Source of the DNA: Anammoximicrobium sp964409865
GTDB lineage: Bacteria > Planctomycetota > Planctomycetia > Pirellulales > Pirellulaceae
Assembly: GCA_964409865.1 (NCBI GenBank)
Contig: CAYPGE010000013.1
Location: 1 to 51,193, forward strand
Direction: 5' to 3'
DNA length: 51,193 bases
Shown: positions 40,776 to 48,949 of the stretch, one piece after another
Layout of the letters: every line of letters starts with the position of its first letter
How positions within the stretch are numbered: position 1 is the first letter of the stretch
The notes under the pieces: generated by a model
Told to the model about the DNA's origin: nothing
Database searches by the model: none
What the model saw: the letters and a program-made list of their open reading frames with translations, nothing else
Position numbers and translations under genes: made by a program

Positions 40776-42977
40776 ATGACAGGTCCACGACCCGACGGGC
40801 CAAATCGGCAGAAACAAACCGACGACGCTCTCAGAATCCTGGAAGAGTTCTCGGCGGCGGCCCAGTTGCCGTTCGATCGCATTTTGGCGGCGCGCGGATT
40901 GGGCGAAGCCGAGCGGGCGATCCCTGGGGACGACGCGGCCACCTGGGCTCGGCGGCTCGTCGAGGTCGGTGAGAGCATCGCTCTGAGGGTGCAGTTGCTG
41001 GACTGTACGCTGCAAGACGCCGCGGCTTTCGCTCGCCAAGGGATACCGGTTGCGACGGGCATCGAACAGCCGGACGGCTCCTTGCGGTGGGTGCTGCTCT
41101 GCGGGGTCCGCGGCCGGCGGGTACGCCTGAAGGGGCTGGAATCCGATGCGTCCGACCAGTGGGTTTCCCTGCGGAGCTTGCGGCAGCGGTTGGGCGTTGG
41201 GACGTCCGACAGTCTGCGGCAGTGGGTGGTGGGCCAGGCGGCGCTGGCCGGCGAGTCCGCTCCCGACCGGGGCCATGGCCACGGCCATTCGCATTCCGTA
41301 TCGCCGCCAAGTCGGCTTTGGAACCTTATGTTGCCGGAGAGGAAAGACCTGTGGGTGATCCTCGTCTTCTCCATGATTGACGGGGTCTTGCTGCTGGCCA
41401 CGCCGATCGCCGTCGAAGCGTTGGTCAACACGGTCGCGTTCGGGCGATACCTGCAGCCGATTATCGTGCTGGCCATCTTGCTGTTCACGTTTCTCACGTT
41501 CGCCGCGGCCCTGCGCGGGCTATTGTCCTACGTGGTCGAGATTCTCCAGCGGCGTTTGTTCGTGCGACTGGTGGCGGACCTGGCGTATCGCTTGCCACGC
41601 GTGCGCGGCACGACGTTTGACGAAGCCCATGCTCCCGAGTTGGTCAATCGGTTCTTCGAGATTGCGACCGTCCAAAAGATCGCCAGTTCGCTGCTGCTGG
41701 ATGCGGTCGCGATCATCCTGCAGACGTTGGTGGGCATGGCGGTGCTGGCCTTCTACCATCCATTTCTGTTGGGCTTCGACCTCGTGCTCATGCTGCTGAT
41801 CGCGCTGGTCACCTTTGGCCTCGGTCGCGGAGCGGTGAAGACGGCCGTGAGGGAGTCGAGAGCGAAGTATGCCGTCGGCGAATGGTTGGAGGAACTGGTT
41901 CGTCATCCCACGGCGTTCAAATTGCACTCCGGCCATCAATTCGCGCTGGATCGCTCGGATTGGCTGACGGTCGAGTACCTGGATGCGCGCAGGAAGCACT
42001 ATCGGATCGTGCTCCGCCAGTTGCTGTTTGCCCTGGGTCTGCAGGCCCTCGTCGCCACCGCGCTGTTGGGATTGGGCGGCTGGCTCGTGATTCAAGGCCA
42101 GTTGACCTTGGGACAGCTGGTCGCAGCCGAATTGATCGTGACGACCATCGTGGGCTCGTTCGCCAAGATGGGCAAGCACTTGGAGAGCTTCTACGACCTG
42201 TTAGCATCGGTCGACAAACTGGGGCACCTGCTTGATTTGCCCACGGAAAGGTCTGATAAGCTGTTCCACCTGGGGGCGGGCGTCCCCGCGCGGGTCGCGG
42301 TACGACAAGTCTCCTACAGCTACCACGGGCAGGAGGGCCACGGACACAAGGTACTGCACGACGTGAGCTTCGAGATTAAGCCCGGCGAGTGCGTGGCGCT
42401 AACCGGACCGTCGGGTTGCGGCAAGAGCACGCTGATCGACTTGCTGAGCGGTGTGCGCCAGCCGGTGTCCGGCCATGTGGAGCTGGACGGCATTGACCTG
42501 CGGGAGTTGCGAGCCGATTCGCTGTGCGAGCACCTGGCCGTCGCGCGTTCCATCGAGATCTTCCACGGCACCATCGACGAGAACGTGCACTTGAATCGGC
42601 CGAAAACCAGCGCCCAGGATGTGCGCGAGGCACTGGCAGCCGTGGGGCTGGTGGACGAGGTCCTGCGACTGCCCGACGGCCTGAACACCATGCTGCAGAC
42701 CAACGGCGCCCCGCTGTCCACCACGCAAGCGTTGCGGTTGATGCTGGCCCGAGCGATCGCCGACCGTCCTCGTTTGCTGCTGATCGATGGGACCCTGGAC
42801 GCCCTGCCGGACGACACGCTCCATGCTCTGCTAGCGAACCTTGCCGGCCAGGACCGCCCGTGGACCGTGTTGATCGTCACCGGACGGCAGATGGTGATCG
42901 AGCGCTGCGATCACGTGGTGACGCTGGGCCGGAGCCCCGCGCACGCGGAATACGACGGCAGCGACTTTTCCGATTGA
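40776..42977 (+). CDS. HlyB/LapB-like ABC exporter with degenerate ATPase domain
   Basis: A 733-residue protein from ATG 40776. Residues ~15-130 form a C39-like N-terminal domain lacking the catalytic Cys (as in HlyB-type CLD). A His-rich link (DRGHGHGHSHS) precedes a six-helix exporter domain (~190-480). The ATPase domain has Walker A GPSGCGKST (544-552), but the Q-loop Gln is Arg (VARS, R591), the signature is LSTTQ (647-651) instead of LSGGQ, Walker B ends LLLIDG with Gly672 in place of the catalytic Glu, and the H-loop His is Gly703. The gene heads a type I secretion-like operon with HlyD- and TolC-like genes. It may bind ATP with little or no hydrolysis, or pair with a second, active subunit. 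Confidence 0.88.
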   Translation: MTGPRPDGPNRQKQTDDALRILEEFSAAAQLPFDRILAARGLGEAERAIPGDDAATWARRLVEVGESIALRVQLLDCTLQDAAAFARQGIPVATGIEQPDGSLRWVLLCGVRGRRVRLKGLESDASDQWVSLRSLRQRLGVGTSDSLRQWVVGQAALAGESAPDRGHGHGHSHSVSPPSRLWNLMLPERKDLWVILVFSMIDGVLLLATPIAVEALVNTVAFGRYLQPIIVLAILLFTFLTFAAALRGLLSYVVEILQRRLFVRLVADLAYRLPRVRGTTFDEAHAPELVNRFFEIATVQKIASSLLLDAVAIILQTLVGMAVLAFYHPFLLGFDLVLMLLIALVTFGLGRGAVKTAVRESRAKYAVGEWLEELVRHPTAFKLHSGHQFALDRSDWLTVEYLDARRKHYRIVLRQLLFALGLQALVATALLGLGGWLVIQGQLTLGQLVAAELIVTTIVGSFAKMGKHLESFYDLLASVDKLGHLLDLPTERSDKLFHLGAGVPARVAVRQVSYSYHGQEGHGHKVLHDVSFEIKPGECVALTGPSGCGKSTLIDLLSGVRQPVSGHVELDGIDLRELRADSLCEHLAVARSIEIFHGTIDENVHLNRPKTSAQDVREALAAVGLVDEVLRLPDGLNTMLQTNGAPLSTTQALRLMLARAIADRPRLLLIDGTLDALPDDTLHALLANLAGQDRPWTVLIVTGRQMVIERCDHVVTLGRSPAHAEYDGSDFSD

Positions 42978-43032
42978 ATAAGATTTAACGATCACGGCCC
43001 CTGGACACGATAATCAGAGGAGGAAAGGTCGG

Positions 43033-44391
43033 ATGACGAGTGGACCGTTAGCTAGCAAGACAACGCTGCCCGCGTTGAAGCTGGTGCAGTCCTCGCGGAA
43101 CGCGCGGCGGTTGGCCAACGCCCTGGTGGTGTTGCTTGTGTTGGCGATTGGCGCGATGGCGTTTTTGCCCTGGCAGCAGTCGGCCCGGGGCACGGGCAAG
43201 GTGGTGGCCTACGACCCACAGCAGCGGCAACAGACGGTGAGTTCGCCCACGAAAGGTATTGTGGCCCGCGTGGGCGAAGGACTTTTTGAGGGAAAGGAAG
43301 TCAAGGAGGGCGAGTTCATCCTGGAGATTCAACCCACGGCGGCGAATCTGGCGGAACAACTGAACGCTCAGTTGCAGGACTTGAAGGCCAAGCTGGCGAC
43401 GGCCGAGACGAAAGTCGAGGTCTACCAGCAGAACATCGAGGACTTTGCCGCCGCTCGCGATTATGCGGTGCAAGCGGCGCAGGAGATGGTCGAGGGCGCC
43501 GAGGCCAAACTGCAGGCCAAACAGGGCCTCGTGCCGGGCTACGAGGCCAAGGAATGGCAAACCCGCGTCAACTACGAGAGGCAGCGGGCCCTGTTTGAGA
43601 AAGGTCTGAAGCCGGAAAAGGAAATCGAGAAACTCAAGTCGGAATGGGACGTGGCCAAAGCGGAACTGGAGGGCGTGCGGCGGGAAGTCGTCGCCGCCGA
43701 GAAAGAACTGGAAGCCAAAAAACACGAATTGGAGCAGAAACGCCGCGAGGCGCAAACCAAAGTGGAATACGCCCGCGCCATGCGCGAGGACGCGGCCGGG
43801 CAAGCGGCGACCACCCGGAAGGAGATGCGGGACGTGGAAATCAAACTGGGCGAACTGGACCGCCTGATCATCGAAGCCCCGCGCGACGGCACCCTTTTCC
43901 GCATGCCGGTCTACGAGCGGGGACAGATGGTGAAGGAGGGCGACGACCTGTTCACGATCGTCCCGTCCGCCGGGGAACGAGCCGTCGAGCTGTGGGTGTC
44001 CGGCAACGACACGCCGCTGATCCGTGCGTCCGACGACGCCGGCACGCCGGGCGACCACGTGCGATTGCAGTTCGAAGGTTGGCCCGCCGTGCAGTTTGCC
44101 GGCTGGCCCTCGGTGGCCGTGGGCACGTTCGGCGGACAGGTCGTTTCGATTGATGCGACGGACGACGGCACCGGCAAGTTCCGCGTACTGTTGAAACAGG
44201 AAGACGACGACCCGTGGCCGCCCGAACCGTTTCTGCGCCAGGGCGTCCGGGCCAACGGCTGGGTGATGCTCAGCGAGGTCAGCCTGGGCTACGAAATCTG
44301 GCGCCAGTTGAACGGATTCCCGCCGGTCGTCGCCAAACAAGCGGCCGCGGCGGTAACCAAGGACGAGAAGAAACCCACGGGGCGCAAGTAG
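43033..44391 (+). CDS. HlyD-family membrane fusion protein
   Basis: A 452-residue adaptor with one N-terminal transmembrane helix (residues ~28-46, LANALVVLLVLAIGAMAFL). A barrel/lipoyl half (GTGKVVAYDP, GIVARVGEGLFEGKEVKEGE) is followed by a long coiled coil (~100-290), then the second lipoyl half (IIEAPRDGTLFRMPVYERGQMVKEGDDLF) and a beta-barrel domain. It bridges the ABC exporter and the TolC-like protein across the periplasm. It starts 55 bp after the ABC gene with AGAGGAGGAAAGG upstream. The coiled coil is long, consistent with reaching the outer membrane. Confidence 0.9.
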   Translation: MTSGPLASKTTLPALKLVQSSRNARRLANALVVLLVLAIGAMAFLPWQQSARGTGKVVAYDPQQRQQTVSSPTKGIVARVGEGLFEGKEVKEGEFILEIQPTAANLAEQLNAQLQDLKAKLATAETKVEVYQQNIEDFAAARDYAVQAAQEMVEGAEAKLQAKQGLVPGYEAKEWQTRVNYERQRALFEKGLKPEKEIEKLKSEWDVAKAELEGVRREVVAAEKELEAKKHELEQKRREAQTKVEYARAMREDAAGQAATTRKEMRDVEIKLGELDRLIIEAPRDGTLFRMPVYERGQMVKEGDDLFTIVPSAGERAVELWVSGNDTPLIRASDDAGTPGDHVRLQFEGWPAVQFAGWPSVAVGTFGGQVVSIDATDDGTGKFRVLLKQEDDDPWPPEPFLRQGVRANGWVMLSEVSLGYEIWRQLNGFPPVVAKQAAAAVTKDEKKPTGRK

Positions 44392-44507
44392 CACTGGAAG
44401 TCAGGCCAAGGATGGCGACCGCCCACGTTCCGCATATCCCGAACAGCCACCCACCGGCCGGCAGGAAGCCGGGTGCGTGCGCGGGCTTCGGACCCGTCCA
44501 CGGACAA

Positions 44508-44559
44508 TGTCGCCTTTCGCTCCGCGAAAGGACGCCCTTTCGCGGAGCGAAAGGCGACA
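44508..44559. repeat. Perfect inverted repeat, 24-bp arms
   Basis: Arms 44508-44531 (TGTCGCCTTTCGCTCCGC..) and 44536-44559 are exact reverse complements with a 4-base spacer. Each arm also folds as CTTTCGC-TCC-GCGAAAG. It lies between the HlyD-like and TolC-like genes and could attenuate or process the operon transcript. Confidence 0.92.
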
Positions 44560-44597
44560 AAACAGCGTGCGCCGAGTCTTCGAGTCCCAGCGGCAGA

Positions 44598-46280
44598 GTG
44601 CCTGCCCAACGCGGACGACGCCCCTCGCAGGCTCGACCCATCCCACGTTGGTTGCTTTGCTCCTGCCTGGTGCTGATGTCCGCGTGCCGACAGCTGACAC
44701 CGACCGTATGCAGTGACCTTGACCGCTACTGCAAGATGGCTGCTGCCAATCTTGATGATCGGCCGGTTCCAGTTGTCAAGGCGGCGAAACACGAAGTCCC
44801 GGTTGCCGCGCAAGCCTGCGCCGCCGAAGGCCCCCGTGCAGGCCAAGCCGCCGCCGAACCCATTCCGGAAACCGCGCTGACCTTGTCCGATGTCATCCAG
44901 TCGGTCTACGAATCGTATCCGTTGCTCGAAGTGGCCCTCCGCGAGCGAGACATCGCGGCGGGGAAGGAGTTGGCGGCCTGGGGCGAGTTCGATACGGGGC
45001 TCAAGGCCTATAGCCTGGCGAATCCAATGGGCTACTACAAACGGTACCGCACCGTCGTCAAACTGGACCAGCCGCTGCCGGGCGGCGGCGATGTGTTCGC
45101 GGGCTACAAGCTCGGCCGCGGCCACTTCCATCCCTATGCGTACGAACAGGAGACGAATCGCGGCGGAGAATTCTCGCTGGGGATCGGTGTCCCCTTGCTG
45201 AAGGACCGGCTGATCGACAAGCGGCGCAGCGGGGTGTCGCAGGCGGCGCTGGCGCGAGCGGCGGTCGAACCGGCCGTGCAGACCCAATTGCTGGAGTTCG
45301 TCCGCGATGCGTCGCAGGCTTACTGGTATTGGGTGGCGACCGGACAGGCTTTGGAGGCGCACCGAGAACTGCTGCGGCTGGCCCAGGCTCGCGTCCAGCA
45401 AATCGAGCAGCGCGTGCAAGGCGGCGATCTGGAGCGCATCGCCCGGATCGACAACCAGCGGCTGATCGCCTCGCGCGAAGCGAAAGTGATCGACGCCCAG
45501 CGCAAGCTGCAGATGGCCGCGATCAAGCTGTCGCTGTTCCTGCGCACGCCCGAGGGCCAGCCGCTGCTGCCCGATGTCACGCTCTTGCCCGGCGGCTTTC
45601 CCGATCACACGCCTCCGGATGTCGAACAGATGCAGCAGGACATCCAGGCCGCCTTGGCGGCGCGGCCGGAACTGGTCGAGTTGGAGTTGCTGATCCAACA
45701 AACGGGCGTCGAGTTGGCTCAAGCGCAGAACTCGCTCTTGCCCAAGTTCGACGCGGTCCTGGAAGCCTCCCAAGATGTGGGATCGGCGGCCTTCCCGAAT
45801 CGCTCGAAGAATCCGTTTCAACTGGAAGCCGGAGTTTACGGCGAAGTGCCGCTGCAGCGCCGGGAAGCTCGCGGCAAGGTCGCGGCGGTGCAAGGGAAAC
45901 TGGCTCAGCTGCGCGCCAAGCGAGAGTTCGTGGCCAACAAGATCGCGGCCCAAGTCCAAGACGCCGTCTCGGCCTTGGAAGCCGCCTCCGGCAAGATCGA
46001 ACGCACCGGAAAGAACCTGGAGTTGAGCCGCCAAGCGCTGGACCTGGGCCGCGAAGCCTTCAACGCCGGCGACATCGACCTGATCGTCTTGAACATCTAC
46101 GAGCAAGCCGTCGCCGACGCGCAGATCTCGTGGCTGGAAGCCCAGGCGGAATACTTCGCCGCCCAGGCCGAATTCCAGGCCGCCCTGGCGTACGACCCGT
46201 TCGACGCTCAGCTTCAGGACGTGCGTGGCACAGCTGATGCAGGGGGCGTAACCCCTGGCCATCGGAGATCATCAGGATGA
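44598..46280 (+). CDS. TolC-family outer membrane efflux lipoprotein
   Basis: About 560 residues from GTG 44598, placed so that the lipoprotein signal (RWLLCSCLVLMSAC, lipobox Cys30) is near the N-terminus; the frame stays open upstream to 44214 but overlaps the HlyD gene. Residues ~95-545 show two copies of the TolC/OEP helical repeat: LTLSDVIQSVYESYPLLEVALRE.., FVRDASQAYWYWVATGQALEAHRELLRLAQ.. and LVELELLIQQTGVELAQAQNSLLPKFD. The last ~20 residues (TADAGGVTPGHRRSSG) look like read-through into a remnant of another gene. It completes the type I secretion-like set. Confidence 0.85.
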   Translation: MPAQRGRRPSQARPIPRWLLCSCLVLMSACRQLTPTVCSDLDRYCKMAAANLDDRPVPVVKAAKHEVPVAAQACAAEGPRAGQAAAEPIPETALTLSDVIQSVYESYPLLEVALRERDIAAGKELAAWGEFDTGLKAYSLANPMGYYKRYRTVVKLDQPLPGGGDVFAGYKLGRGHFHPYAYEQETNRGGEFSLGIGVPLLKDRLIDKRRSGVSQAALARAAVEPAVQTQLLEFVRDASQAYWYWVATGQALEAHRELLRLAQARVQQIEQRVQGGDLERIARIDNQRLIASREAKVIDAQRKLQMAAIKLSLFLRTPEGQPLLPDVTLLPGGFPDHTPPDVEQMQQDIQAALAARPELVELELLIQQTGVELAQAQNSLLPKFDAVLEASQDVGSAAFPNRSKNPFQLEAGVYGEVPLQRREARGKVAAVQGKLAQLRAKREFVANKIAAQVQDAVSALEAASGKIERTGKNLELSRQALDLGREAFNAGDIDLIVLNIYEQAVADAQISWLEAQAEYFAAQAEFQAALAYDPFDAQLQDVRGTADAGGVTPGHRRSSG

Positions 46281-46308
46281 CGTTCCTGGCGGCTCCCGTA
46301 CTCAGCAA
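46245..46308 (-). pseudogene. Remnant of an alkaline phosphatase-type gene
   Basis: On the minus strand a short frame reads AARNVILMISDGQG, the first strand and metal-binding Asp of alkaline phosphatases (usual form KNVILMISDGMG). It then diverges into the antisense of the TolC-like gene. No start codon fits. It indicates loss of a gene at the end of the TolC-like gene. Confidence 0.45.
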
Positions 46309-46340
46309 TCGCCGACAGGTTGCGAATCAAGGCACGCGTC

Positions 46341-46435
46341 TAAGAACCGCGAACAAAACCGAAATCGGAGACCTTCGGTCGGCGGTTTCGGCGGGGTCAG
46401 AGACCCGCGCCGAACGGTTTTGTTAGCGGTTCTAA
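46341..46435 (-). mobile_element. 95-bp element with terminal inverted repeats (complete copy)
   Basis: Ends TAAGAACCGCGAACAAAACC and its inverted partner CGGTTTTGTTAGCGGTTC frame a core (GGAGACCTTCGGTCGGC.., GGGTCAGAGACCC) found inverted at 26705-26784 and, diverged, in the 31-kb tandem repeat. It has no coding capacity. The layout is that of a MITE/REP-like non-autonomous element. Confidence 0.85.
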
Positions 46436-46545
46436 ATCACTTAGCCGCGTTCGAGAAACAACGGTCCTTCCGTCAAAGAAGCCATCACACTCCGCGTCAT
46501 GACCAGCAAGAAGCACTGGACCGTTATCTATTTGTCGAACGCTGC

Positions 46546-48900
46546 TTAGGGCTTGGCTTTCAGGCGTTGGAACGTCAACCCGGGATCGCCGGGCGGGCCG
46601 CCGGCGATCACAAACTGGAATTGATCCGGACCGCCGGAGGTGACGCGGCCGGCCATCGTGCCTTGGTCGGCGCTGTCCATAACCAGCGCGTCGTCCGTCG
46701 TGCGGTAATTGCCGGAGATCGTCGTCGGCTCCTTGCCCTTGGGGGACGATTTCCAGGTGAACTGGCCCTGCTCGTCGATCGTCAGATCGAAGGCGTTGCC
46801 GTCGCGTTCCGCGTGCCACTGGCCGACCAGATCCGTGGTCAGCACCACCTCGTCCGGTTTGGCTGCTTCCGGCGCGGGCTCGACGGCCGGTCTGGCAACC
46901 GTCCGTTCTGCCACCGCGTCGGGCGGCGTCTGGACCTCGTCGTCGCCCTGCAGCGCGTCGTACATCCGTTTGGCCACCTGGTCATCGGGCTGCGACTTGA
47001 CCACCCGCGCCAGGGCGTTTTTCGCCGAATCGGTGTGGCCGCAGATCAGGTAGTGGTAGGCCAACACGAACGCGGCCGCGGAGTCGTTCGGCTGCTGCTT
47101 GCAGTGCGCCTCCAACGCCCGTAACTGCTCGGTGTATTCGTCCGAACTGTTATACAGACTGATGAGCGTCGTCCAGTCCATGCCGGGCGCGACGGCCAAC
47201 AGGGCATTCAGCACGGCCGCCGATTGCTGGTACTTGCCCTGCGCAAACAGGCACAGCGCGCCGAACTCGTGAATCACCGGATCGTTCGGCACTTTCCGCA
47301 CCGCCTGTTCCGTCAGCTTCAGCGCATTGCTGTAGTCCATCCGCTGGAACGCGTCGCGGGCCTGATCCAGCAGGCGGTATCCCGCTTGTTCGTCGGATGT
47401 TTCCGCCGGGGCGGGCGCCTGTGCGTTCGCCGCAGCGTCCTGGTCGTCCGATTCCACATAGTAGTTGTTGATCACGATGGGCTGCGAGTAGTCGTAGGCC
47501 GGAGCCGTCGCCACCACGGTCGTCGTGTAGTACGGATTCACGTAGCCGTAATAGTAGCCATATCCCCAATACGGCGTCAGCGCGCGCAGACCCCAGTAGG
47601 TCGCGCCGACGCCGACAGGCACGTACCAGTAGTTGCCCCAATGGCCGGTCCAGCAACCGTGATACCAGCCGTGGTGATGGTAGTGAATGTGGCGGTCGTA
47701 CCAGTGATCGCCCCAGTGGTTGCGCCAGTCGCCACCGCCATAGCCCCAGCCGGGCCGGTTGAAGTTGTTGATGTTGAAATTGAAGTCGTTGCCGATCCAG
47801 TTGCCGATATTGCCGCTGCCGATCTTGTTTCCGATGTTGTTGCCGCCACCGATAATCGGGCGATCCTTGAAACCGGGCCGGGCGCCGCCAATGATCGGGC
47901 GATCCTTCCCGAAACCAGGTCGATCGCTGATTCCCGGTTTGCCGCCGCCGATAATCGGCCGGTCGCCAATGCCGGGCCGGTCGCCAATGCCGGGTTTCCC
48001 GCCGATGATCGGTCGGTCACCGGGCAGTTGCTTCGGTACGGGGCGTTCGAAACCGGGCCGGTCGCCGATGCCCGGCCGGTCTCCAATTCCCGGCTTGCCC
48101 AGCGACGGTCGATCAGCCGGCAGCGTGCTCGGACGCTCGATCTTGCCAAGACCGGGACGATTTGGACCGCCGATACCAGGCTTGCCGACGCTCGGCCGAT
48201 CGACGCCAGGGAGGGGCAGTCGATCGAGGGTGCCAGTTCCCGGTCGGCTGATGTCGGGTCTGCCGATACTCGGCCGATCGCCGCCAGGGCTGGGCCGAGT
48301 GAAGCCGCCTGCGAGGTCTCCCAGACCAGGACGGCCAAAGCCGGAATCGATATTGCCCAGGCTGGGCCGGTTGCTGATGCCCGGCGAGAAGTTGGGCCGA
48401 GAGCCGACCGACGGGGGACTGACGCTCGGCCGCGAAACAGACGGGCGGCTGATGTCGGGCCGCGAACCGGCGCTGATGTTGGGCCTGCTGCTAATTCCCA
48501 TCGAAGGTCGCGAGATGGAGGGACTTGGGCTGGGACGCGGAGTCGGCCGGCTGCTGACGCTGGGCAGCGAGGGCCGGCTGGACGGCATGGAAATGTTGGG
48601 CCGCGACATGCCGCCACCACTGGGCCGCGAGATGCTCGGACTGGGCCGCGAGATGCTCGGACTGGGCCGCGAGATGCTCGGACTGGGCCGCGAGATGCTC
48701 GGACTGGGCCGCGACATGCCGCCACCCGGTCGCGGACCTCCGCCCATCCCCATCGACGGCCGGGCGCCGCCGCCACCACCACCTCGACCGCCTCCGCCGG
48801 GTCCTCGACCAAAGGCGTCAGGGATCAGCGCCAGACTGGACACCCCGACCAGGAGGATGCCAAATGCAACAGCTTTCATTCGTCGGATCATGCTTTTCAC
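46546..48900 (-). CDS. Secreted repeat-rich protein with TPR domain
   Basis: 784 residues with signal MKSMIRRMKAVAFGILLVGVSSL. Residues ~30-140 are Gly/Pro/Ser/Arg-rich, including four perfect SRPSPSI heptads. Residues ~140-330 are degenerate GDRPGIG/GDRPIIGG repeats. Residues ~370-460 are Trp/His/Tyr-rich (WGDHWYDRHIHYHHHGWYHG, then YWGYGYYYGYVNPYY). A TPR region follows (~495-650), and a C-terminal lipocalin-like beta-domain (LVGQWHAERDGNAFDLTID). The order suggests a cell-wall or outer-membrane-associated disordered stalk with a protein-binding head. A His-rich part might bind metals. The role is not known. Confidence 0.8.
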   Translation of the reverse strand: MKSMIRRMKAVAFGILLVGVSSLALIPDAFGRGPGGGGRGGGGGGARPSMGMGGGPRPGGGMSRPSPSISRPSPSISRPSPSISRPSPSISRPSGGGMSRPNISMPSSRPSLPSVSSRPTPRPSPSPSISRPSMGISSRPNISAGSRPDISRPSVSRPSVSPPSVGSRPNFSPGISNRPSLGNIDSGFGRPGLGDLAGGFTRPSPGGDRPSIGRPDISRPGTGTLDRLPLPGVDRPSVGKPGIGGPNRPGLGKIERPSTLPADRPSLGKPGIGDRPGIGDRPGFERPVPKQLPGDRPIIGGKPGIGDRPGIGDRPIIGGGKPGISDRPGFGKDRPIIGGARPGFKDRPIIGGGNNIGNKIGSGNIGNWIGNDFNFNINNFNRPGWGYGGGDWRNHWGDHWYDRHIHYHHHGWYHGCWTGHWGNYWYVPVGVGATYWGLRALTPYWGYGYYYGYVNPYYTTTVVATAPAYDYSQPIVINNYYVESDDQDAAANAQAPAPAETSDEQAGYRLLDQARDAFQRMDYSNALKLTEQAVRKVPNDPVIHEFGALCLFAQGKYQQSAAVLNALLAVAPGMDWTTLISLYNSSDEYTEQLRALEAHCKQQPNDSAAAFVLAYHYLICGHTDSAKNALARVVKSQPDDQVAKRMYDALQGDDEVQTPPDAVAERTVARPAVEPAPEAAKPDEVVLTTDLVGQWHAERDGNAFDLTIDEQGQFTWKSSPKGKEPTTISGNYRTTDDALVMDSADQGTMAGRVTSGGPDQFQFVIAGGPPGDPGLTFQRLKAKP
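48620..48703. repeat. 21-bp tandem repeat (4 units) coding SRPSPSI heptads
   Basis: Four identical 21-bp units, starting CTGGGCCGCGAGATGCTC at 48620, 48641, 48662 and 48683, followed by a diverging unit. The period preserves the reading frame. Identical third-codon positions imply recent expansion. Confidence 0.92.
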
Positions 48901-48949
48901 CGTATCGTCCTTGGAGTGCAGCGACTTGCCGCCGCTTTGGCTTGACTGA

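Noticed and set aside
48620..48720. CRISPR-like direct repeats
   Set aside because: The 21-bp units are contiguous, without spacers, and encode heptads in a gene.
47224..48945. Plus-strand frames across the repeat-rich protein gene
   Set aside because: They arise from the low-complexity repeats read in reverse; the minus-strand frame has a signal peptide, TPR and lipocalin-like domains.
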